In this document: piece after piece, positions 6,745-11,623 of the stretch
Position numbering within the stretch: position 1 is the stretch's first letter
Layout: each line of letters opens with the position of its first letter
Assembly (NCBI GenBank): GCA_038198445.1
Contig: JBBPZZ010000040.1
Location: forward strand, 1-11,623
Direction: 5' to 3'
From: JACDDK01 sp038198445
GTDB taxonomy: Bacteria; Actinomycetota; Rubrobacteria; Rubrobacterales; Rubrobacteraceae
Length of the DNA stretch: 11,623 nt
Made by a program: the position numbers and the translations under genes
Notes under the pieces: model-generated
The model's input: only the letters and a program-made list of their open reading frames with translations
Database searches by the model: none
Told to the model about the DNA's origin: nothing

Positions 6745-8499
6745 ATGAAGAGTAAAAGGCGCGGTTTCTCGCGCAAGAAATCCCGGCGGCAGAGAGTAAG
6801 GGCTTTCTTACTGCTGACGATCCTGTTTGTGGCCTTGCTAGCGGCGTACTTCAGCGTCCGGTCCCTGGACCAGACGGCCGCTCCGTCCGAGGGGCTCTCT
6901 CCAAACGAGAGGTACCATCGGCTCGGCGGTGATCCTTTGGCATCCTCGCTTGGCGCGCCAGACCCGCCGAACCTGACGCTGGCGGGTTACGCTTATGAAA
7001 GCATCGCTTCGGAGTTGCCGGACACGGGACCGGAAGACATAAAGTTTCCGCGCCAGAGTGTCATCGACCACTCGTGGGCCTCGGTCCACGTGCCGGCGCC
7101 CGGCCGCAAAGCGGCAGATTACTACGCGGTGTTCCTCCACAAAAAAGGCGACGAGTGGCACGCTGAGAGGTCCGTCCTGATCGAAGGCCAGGACCATCCG
7201 AAAGATGTCGAGACTCTCCTAAGAGGCATACCGGAAGACCTGGTCAACCCCCTGTTTCCGCCAAACGATGCCCCCAAGCCGCCGAACAAGCCGGATGAAT
7301 TCGCCATTCAGGTCATAAAACAGGCAACAGGCAAGGATGATTGGAAGGCCGTGGAGACGAAGAATAAAGAGTCTTTCCACAGGGTGACGGTCCAGAGCAA
7401 GGACGACAAAAAGCGCCGAACCAACGTATATTTGAGAGGCGCCGGCGACAAACTGGAAGTGGCCGGTATCGCAGAGGAACTGACCGGCGCGGAGCTTCGG
7501 GGGTTTCCGAGGGATCTCGTGAAATATGCGGCAATGGCGGCCCCGGACCGGCTACGCACCCAGCCGCCCGACCCCGTTCTCGACGGCAAGATGGATCGAA
7601 ACCGCGTGGAGCCCGGTCTCGAACAAGCCACCCAGGCGGTGCGAAATTATAGCGGCGTCGCCGGGTTCTACGCCATGGACACCAAAACCGGCTCCGGATT
7701 CGGCGTCCGGCCGGACGAACCGTTCTTCTCCGCCTCGACCATCAAAGTCCTGGTCATGGTCGCCGTCTACCGCAAGATAGACGAAGGCAAGCTCTCCTAC
7801 AGCGATAGTTACGAGACCACCAGCGAAGACTGGGCGGCGGGAGCCGGCTGGCTGCGTTGGGACACACCCGGAGCAAAGACCACGGTAGAGGATGCGCTGT
7901 GGCTAATGATCACGCAGTCCGACAACGTCGCCACAAATTCTCTCGTCCGCAAGGTCGGGGGGCCGGGCTATGTCAGCGAGGTCGCCCGTTCCCTGGGCGC
8001 CGAAAACACCGCACTCTACGAGAAGCTAAGCAGCGAGCGCGCCGCCGTTCCCAGCCTGGACGACCGCACGACCCCGCGAGATATGGCTACCATCCTACAG
8101 AAGATAGCGTCTCACAAGGCCGCGGGCGACTTCGCCTGTAAGGAGATGATCGGCCTTCTCGAACAGAACAATCTCGAATACTGGATGGAAGCCGGCGTCC
8201 CACAGGGAACGCCAGTCGCCAACAAGGGAGGCTGGCTCGATGCTACCTACAACGACGTTGGTATCGTCGAGTATGGTGACCACCCCTACGTTCTGGCCGT
8301 CTACACCAAGTACGGACCCGAAAACATGATCAAGGGCCAAACAGCGATACAGGACATCTCCAAAGCTACCTGGCTCGCCGAATCCGGTAAGACCGTCGAC
8401 CAATACGAGAAAGAGCAGAAACAGAAGAACAAGCAAAAGGAACAGAAAGCCAAGGAACAGGCAAAGCCTCAACATCGGGAACAACAGAAGAAGCAATAA
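6745..8499 (+). CDS. Membrane-anchored class-A-beta-lactamase-fold serine hydrolase
   Basis: A 584-residue protein from the ATG at 6745; an in-frame TTG at 6724 would add seven residues, and neither start has a good ribosome site. A basic stretch (1-19) precedes one membrane helix (about 20-38), so the bulk should lie outside the cell. Residues about 100-260 look like two diverged copies of one small domain, ending LLRGIPEDLV (158-167) and LRGFPRDLV (251-259). The C-terminal catalytic part (about 290-550) has SxxK as Ser331-Thr-Ile-Lys334, SDN at 392-394 and KGG at 494-496 in place of KTG. The omega-loop Glu of true beta-lactamases is not clearly present, with Leu428 at the aligned position, so a peptidoglycan-related carboxypeptidase or esterase role is more likely than resistance. 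A Lys/Gln/Glu-rich tail (about 553-584) ends the protein. It converges on nagB with 13 bases between stops. Confidence 0.85.
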   Translation: MKSKRRGFSRKKSRRQRVRAFLLLTILFVALLAAYFSVRSLDQTAAPSEGLSPNERYHRLGGDPLASSLGAPDPPNLTLAGYAYESIASELPDTGPEDIKFPRQSVIDHSWASVHVPAPGRKAADYYAVFLHKKGDEWHAERSVLIEGQDHPKDVETLLRGIPEDLVNPLFPPNDAPKPPNKPDEFAIQVIKQATGKDDWKAVETKNKESFHRVTVQSKDDKKRRTNVYLRGAGDKLEVAGIAEELTGAELRGFPRDLVKYAAMAAPDRLRTQPPDPVLDGKMDRNRVEPGLEQATQAVRNYSGVAGFYAMDTKTGSGFGVRPDEPFFSASTIKVLVMVAVYRKIDEGKLSYSDSYETTSEDWAAGAGWLRWDTPGAKTTVEDALWLMITQSDNVATNSLVRKVGGPGYVSEVARSLGAENTALYEKLSSERAAVPSLDDRTTPRDMATILQKIASHKAAGDFACKEMIGLLEQNNLEYWMEAGVPQGTPVANKGGWLDATYNDVGIVEYGDHPYVLAVYTKYGPENMIKGQTAIQDISKATWLAESGKTVDQYEKEQKQKNKQKEQKAKEQAKPQHREQQKKQ

Positions 8500-8512
8500 C
8501 GTCCGCGGAAGA

Positions 8513-9250
8513 CTACTCGGGAGCTTCGTCGACGAGCGCCGCGGCTTCAAGGTCCAGCAGCAAGGTAGTATTGCGGTGCCAACTCAACATCGAAGCCGGC
8601 ACGTCGGGAGATACGCGTCCGTATAGCGCCTCCGCCACGGCGTCGGCTTTGTTCGAGCCAGAGGCCAGCAGTAGTATCTCTCGCGACTCGAAGATGGTTT
8701 TCATCCCCACCGTAATGGCCCGGCTGGGGGCGCGGTCGCCCTTGAAGTCCGCGGCGTTTACAAGGCGGGTGGTCTCGGCGAGGCGCACGACTCGGGTACG
8801 CGAGTCGAAGGAGGCGCCGGGCTCGTTAAACCCGATGTGGCCGTTCCTCCCGATGCCCAGCACGCAGAGATCCACGCCTCCGGCATCCCGGATCGCCATC
8901 TCGTAACGCTCGCATTCCGCCTCCGGGTTTCGCGCATCGCCCGACGGTACGTGGATTAGATCCGGATTGACGTCCACGAGGGCGTAGAAGTGGTCCCTCA
9001 TATACACGCGATAGCTCGCCGGATGATCCGGCGTAAGCCCCAGATACTCGTCCAGGTTGAAGAAGGTCGCCCCCGCGAAAGACAGTCCTTCCGTAGCGTG
9101 AAGCTCGACCAGATATTGGTACATGCCGAGAGGCGTCGCGCCCGTAGGCAGAAGAAAGACCGCGTCCGGCTTCCGTCGAAGCGCGGCCGCGACGTTCTCC
9201 GCCGCGGCCACGCTCATGGCTTCGTAGTCCGGAGAAATACGGACTCGCAC
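8513..9250 (-). CDS. nagB: Glucosamine-6-phosphate deaminase
   Basis: A 245-residue enzyme converting glucosamine-6-phosphate to fructose-6-phosphate and ammonia in the cytoplasm. Motifs are clear: phosphate-binding LPTGATPLGMY (34-44), FFNLDEYLGL (63-72) with catalytic Asp67-Glu68, and GIGRNGHIGFNEPG (132-145) with His138 and Glu143 of the ring-opening relay. Asn136 stands where the E. coli enzyme has Asp141, a substitution I recall as usual in the shorter Gram-positive type; length also fits that type. The start is GTG (9250-9248). A TAA lies two codons upstream in frame, so no earlier start exists, and the N-terminus MRVRISPDYEAM aligns with the family. The ribosome site is weak. It is the last gene of the PTS operon, 47 bases after the IIA gene. 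Adjacency to the transporter indicates amino-sugar catabolism. Confidence 0.94.
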   Translation of the reverse strand: MRVRISPDYEAMSVAAAENVAAALRRKPDAVFLLPTGATPLGMYQYLVELHATEGLSFAGATFFNLDEYLGLTPDHPASYRVYMRDHFYALVDVNPDLIHVPSGDARNPEAECERYEMAIRDAGGVDLCVLGIGRNGHIGFNEPGASFDSRTRVVRLAETTRLVNAADFKGDRAPSRAITVGMKTIFESREILLLASGSNKADAVAEALYGRVSPDVPASMLSWHRNTTLLLDLEAAALVDEAPE

Positions 9251-9270
9251 CGCTTACACTTTCGTTGCGC

Positions 9271-9286
9271 GGCGGCAGACGCCGCC
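9271..9286 (-). other. GC-rich hairpin in the crr-nagB gap
   Basis: On the transcribed minus strand GGCGGC-GTCT-GCCGCC folds into a perfect six-pair stem with a four-base loop. No T run follows, so it is not an intrinsic terminator. It lies between the IIA stop (9298) and the nagB GTG (9250), where it could affect mRNA processing, stability or nagB translation. Confidence 0.4.
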
Positions 9287-9297
9287 AGAGACATACT

Positions 9298-9747
9298 TCA
9301 CGTCTCGACCTCGAATAGAGTCTCTCCGGCGCGCACTTCCCCGCCTTTCAGACCGCCGACCGGATATTCGTCGGCGTTGGTAATGACCACGGGGGTCACG
9401 GGATCGTAGCCGGCAGCCCGTATCTCCTCCAGGTCGAACCGGACGATTGGTTGTCCGGCCTCGACCCGCTCACCCTCGGTCGCAAGCCTCTCGAATCCCG
9501 TGCCTCGCATCTCTATCGTGTCCAGACCGAGGTGGACGATCAACTCCACCCCTTCGTCGGTAGCGATACCGAAAGCGTGTCCACCCTCGAACAGCTTGAC
9601 CAGCGTCCCGGAGACGGGAGCCACCGCCTCACCGCTAGCACCCGGGACGATGGCCCCGCCCTCTCCGGCCATGCCTTCGGCGAAGACCTCGTCCGGGACC
9701 TCGGCGAGCGGCACCGCCTCACCCGTGATCGGGGCGAGCACCTCCAC
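9298..9747 (-). CDS. crr: PTS sugar transporter subunit IIA, glucose family (EIIA-Glc/Crr type)
   Basis: A 149-residue soluble phosphocarrier that takes phosphate from HPr and hands it to the IIB domain encoded just upstream. The family pattern is seen at GMAGEGGAIVPGASGEAVAP (25-44) followed by VSGT. His57 (EGGHAFGI) and the phosphorylated His72 (ELIVHLGLDTIEM) occupy the two active-site positions, and DPVTPVVITN (115-124) is the conserved late strand. Translation starts with GTG (9747-9745), whose G is the last base of the IICB stop, giving a TAGTG overlap and likely translational coupling; AAGGGCGG precedes it. A free-standing IIA of this family can serve more than one PTS or regulate other systems in some bacteria. 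Here the tight coupling points to service of its neighbour. Confidence 0.93.
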   Translation of the reverse strand: MEVLAPITGEAVPLAEVPDEVFAEGMAGEGGAIVPGASGEAVAPVSGTLVKLFEGGHAFGIATDEGVELIVHLGLDTIEMRGTGFERLATEGERVEAGQPIVRFDLEEIRAAGYDPVTPVVITNADEYPVGGLKGGEVRAGETLFEVET

Positions 9748-11330
9748 TAGCTACCGCCCTTCAAGAGCCGGTTGATCCGCTCGGCGATGCGGTCCGACTG
9801 GGTACCCAGGACGACCTGGGCCACCCTGCCCCGCTTCACCACCCCGGAGGCCCCAAGCTCTTTGAGCCGGGCATCGTCTATGTGCGCAGGGTCATCCACG
9901 AACAGCCGCAGGCGCGTGATACATCCCTCGACGCTCTCGACATTGCTCCGGCCTCCCAGGGCTTCTAGCACGTTCTCCGCGAGCACGTCGTCCCGGTCGC
10001 GCTCGGCGGTGGCGGTCCCGGCGCCTGCCCCGGCGGGTGTGCCTTCGCGTTCGGCTTGGCGTTCCGCCTCGCGCGCGGCCTCACGCTCTTCTCGACCTTC
10101 CGGCTCTCCCGGCCGCGGGCCGCGCTGGCTCTCGGGGAGGATCCAATCCGAAGACAGCCCCGTCGATGCCTCTCCCCGTCCCGGCGTCGCGAGATCGAAC
10201 CGCGTGATGAAGAAGCTGAAGACGAAGTAGTAGATGACACCGTAGACCAATCCCACGCCGAGCAACAACACCGGATGGGTCGTGTTGGATTTACTGAAGT
10301 TCAGCACGTAGTCGATGAGGCCCGCCGAGAAACCGAACCCTATCTTGATACCCAACAAGGTACACACCGCGAGCGCCGTGCCGGTGAGGATGGCGTGTAC
10401 GAGGAACAGGAGCGGCGCGACGAACAGGAAAGCGAACTCGATGGGTTCCGTGATGCCTGTGAGGAACGAGGCAAGCGCCGCGGAGATCAGGATGCCCGCC
10501 GCCACCTTCGGAACCTGGGCGTGACGGATCATGGCGAGACACGCCGCCGGGAGCCCGAACATCATGATCGGGAAGAACCCGGAGAGGAAGTATCCGGCGC
10601 TCGGGTCCCCGGCCAGGTAGCGGGAGATCTCCCCCTGCACCGGTCCATCCGGCCCCTTGTAAGTCCCTAGCTGGAACCATATGTAAGTGTTGAGGATATG
10701 ATGCAAACCGAGTGGGATCAGCAGGCGGTTGAAGAACCCATAGAGCCCGGTCCCCAGAGCGCCGAGGCCTACTAGAGCCTGCCCCACGGCGTTGACCCCA
10801 TCCTGTACCGGCGGCCATATGAGGCCGAAGATAGCCCCCAGAATCAGGGTGGAGAACGCCGTGATTATCGGGACGAACCTCCTGCCGCCGAAGAACGCCA
10901 GATAATCCGGCAGCCGGATGTCCGAGAAACGCCTGTACAACCCCGCCGCGACGAGCCCCACGATGATGCCCGCCAGCACGCCCATCGTGATATCCGGGTC
11001 CGGCGCGCCATCCACCTGCGGTATCAGCGCCTTGAACACCCCGTCGAACACCAGATACCCGACGAGCCCCGCAAGCGCAGCGGCCCCGTCGCCCCCTGCC
11101 AGCCCAAAGGCTATGCCTACGGCGAAGATCATGGGCAAGTTCGCAAAAATAGCGTCCCCGGCCGCCGCCATCCAAGAGATGTTCAGCAGGTCCGGTTGTC
11201 CCAGCCGCAATAGCAGCGCCGCCGCCGGAAGCACGGCTATCGGCAACATCAGTGAACGTCCGACACTCTGAACAGATCCGAGCACCCGGTCCCACCCGCC
11301 ACCGGCCCTCGTCGTCGAATTAGCACTCAT
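9747..11330 (-). CDS. PTS transporter IICB, N-acetylglucosamine/glucosamine/glucose family
   Basis: A 527-residue permease that transports a hexose or amino sugar and phosphorylates it on entry. The IIC domain (about 14-380) has roughly ten hydrophobic segments, the block IPLGLHHILNTYIWFQLGTY (205-224) with the conserved His pair, and GITEPIEF (292-299), the sugar-binding signature of this PTS family. A linker of about 50 residues (390-446), first Glu/Arg-rich then Gly/Ala-rich, joins a IIB domain (447-527) whose phosphorylated Cys470 lies in EGCITRLRL. IIA is not fused but encoded next. The GLHH and LNTYIWF blocks look closer to NagE/GamP than to glucose permeases, and the downstream nagB agrees. 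The ATG at 11330 is chosen because AGGAG (11340-11336) is five bases upstream, although an in-frame TTG precedes it. No clear leftward promoter was found. Confidence 0.93.
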   Translation of the reverse strand: MSANSTTRAGGGWDRVLGSVQSVGRSLMLPIAVLPAAALLLRLGQPDLLNISWMAAAGDAIFANLPMIFAVGIAFGLAGGDGAAALAGLVGYLVFDGVFKALIPQVDGAPDPDITMGVLAGIIVGLVAAGLYRRFSDIRLPDYLAFFGGRRFVPIITAFSTLILGAIFGLIWPPVQDGVNAVGQALVGLGALGTGLYGFFNRLLIPLGLHHILNTYIWFQLGTYKGPDGPVQGEISRYLAGDPSAGYFLSGFFPIMMFGLPAACLAMIRHAQVPKVAAGILISAALASFLTGITEPIEFAFLFVAPLLFLVHAILTGTALAVCTLLGIKIGFGFSAGLIDYVLNFSKSNTTHPVLLLGVGLVYGVIYYFVFSFFITRFDLATPGRGEASTGLSSDWILPESQRGPRPGEPEGREEREAAREAERQAEREGTPAGAGAGTATAERDRDDVLAENVLEALGGRSNVESVEGCITRLRLFVDDPAHIDDARLKELGASGVVKRGRVAQVVLGTQSDRIAERINRLLKGGS

Positions 11331-11433
11331 CAAATCTCCTCTCCCCTGCGCCCCAAACTTCCTATATCACGGACTCTACTCCTACCGAAGTCCACAGACA
11401 AGCTACCGTCGTTGTACATTTTTACTTTTGTTC

Positions 11434-11463
11434 TTGACACTGAACATAGTTCATACCTAAAAT
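11434..11463 (+). promoter_or_regulatory. Sigma-70-type promoter for the rightward gene
   Basis: A perfect -35 TTGACA (11434-11439) is followed after 18 bases by TAAAAT (11458-11463), five of six matches to the -10 consensus. Transcription would start near 11470, about 70 bases before the ATG at 11541. It lies in the 210-base gap divergent from the PTS operon, in the most AT-rich stretch of that gap. Confidence 0.65.
11441..11453. promoter_or_regulatory. Palindromic operator candidate within the promoter spacer
   Basis: TGAAC-ATA-GTTCA is a perfect 5-3-5 inverted repeat sitting wholly between the -35 and -10 elements. This is the classical position for a repressor that blocks RNA polymerase. 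It does not match the DasR/NagR-type site that I know (TGGTCTAGACCA-like), so the regulator is unknown. Being between two divergent units it might affect both. Confidence 0.4.
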
Positions 11464-11475
11464 ATTGTGAGGTGC

Positions 11476-11498
11476 ATAGGGGTGGGCTTAATAGGGGT
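11476..11498 (+). repeat. Direct repeat ATAGGGGT, two copies
   Basis: ATAGGGGT occurs at 11476-11483 and again at 11491-11498, 15 bases from start to start. Both copies lie in the untranslated leader just after the predicted transcription start. They could be an activator or repressor site, but two eight-base copies could also be chance. Confidence 0.3.
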
Positions 11499-11540
11499 CC
11501 GCGGAGGGATTTGGCGAAGACGAGGTGAGGAGGGTTATAG

Positions 11541-11623
11541 ATGGGTTTCTTTTCGTGGGTGATCCTGATCGCGGGTCTGCTGTGGCTGTTACAGATTTTG
11601 GGGACCTGGTACCAGATGCGTCA
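11541..11623 (+). CDS. Membrane-anchored protein, GutM-like N-terminus (cut by window edge)
   Basis: Twenty-seven codons run off the right edge: one hydrophobic helix (MGFFSWVILIAGLLWLLQIL), then GTWYQMR. The ribosome site GAGGAGGG (11527-11534), six bases before the ATG, is strong, and the promoter at 11434-11463 supports expression. The order of a membrane helix, then Gln, Leu-Gly, Trp, Gln and a basic residue resembles the start of GutM (SrlM), the glucitol-operon activator, where AQLALGGWQISRF is found. That match rests on few residues, so the name is tentative. If right, glucitol/sorbitol PTS genes would be expected to the right. It is divergent from the amino-sugar PTS operon. Confidence 0.5.
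   Translation, partial: MGFFSWVILIAGLLWLLQILGTWYQMR

Noticed and set aside
8834..8863. Asn136 instead of Asp in the NagB GxGxxGH motif
   Set aside because: Asn at this place is, to my knowledge, normal in the shorter Gram-positive type of the enzyme, so it is not a loss of function.
10291..11295. A 334-codon open frame on the minus strand inside the PTS permease gene
   Set aside because: It lies in another frame of the same strand as the IICB gene, whose PTS motifs are unmistakable. Its Gly/Arg-rich product is a typical high-GC shadow.

Overview
The window looks like chromosome from a moderately high-GC actinobacterium. The gene styles best fit a Rubrobacter-like lineage: a short receiver-like protein starting RILITVKPRMYRESL, a LuxR-type regulator with the same MxREL helix, an acyl-CoA dehydrogenase and acyl-CoA ligase pair, and a PTS with a separate IIA. 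This placement is a judgement from protein style, since no marker gene is present.

Left part (1-2283): the window opens inside an IS1-family insertion sequence whose transposase start and terminal repeat are visible (1-140). Next come a small receiver-like protein (346-693, +) and, converging on it, a NarL/FixJ-type response regulator (712-1392, -). Both have lost the phosphorylatable aspartate. A 130-residue protein of unknown function (1668-2060, +) follows.

Middle (2284-6556): an acyl-CoA dehydrogenase gene followed 27 bases later by trmB (tRNA m7G46 methyltransferase) forms a leftward pair. A 348-base intergenic stretch then leads to a small GlsB/YeaQ-type membrane protein (4564-4833, +), with a SigB-like promoter in front and a clear intrinsic terminator behind. 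Converging on it is a leftward AMP-forming acyl-CoA synthetase. The dehydrogenase and the synthetase together suggest fatty-acid or branched-acid catabolism.

Right part (6745-11623): a membrane-anchored class-A-beta-lactamase-fold serine hydrolase (+) converges on a leftward sugar operon made of PTS IICB, PTS IIA and nagB. The first two genes overlap by one base and nagB follows after 47 bases. This operon would import and phosphorylate an amino sugar and convert glucosamine-6-phosphate to fructose-6-phosphate plus ammonia. Divergent from it, a strong sigma-70-type promoter carrying a palindrome in its spacer drives a rightward gene cut by the window edge, whose first 27 residues resemble the glucitol-operon activator GutM. 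No CRISPR array, rRNA or tRNA gene was seen.
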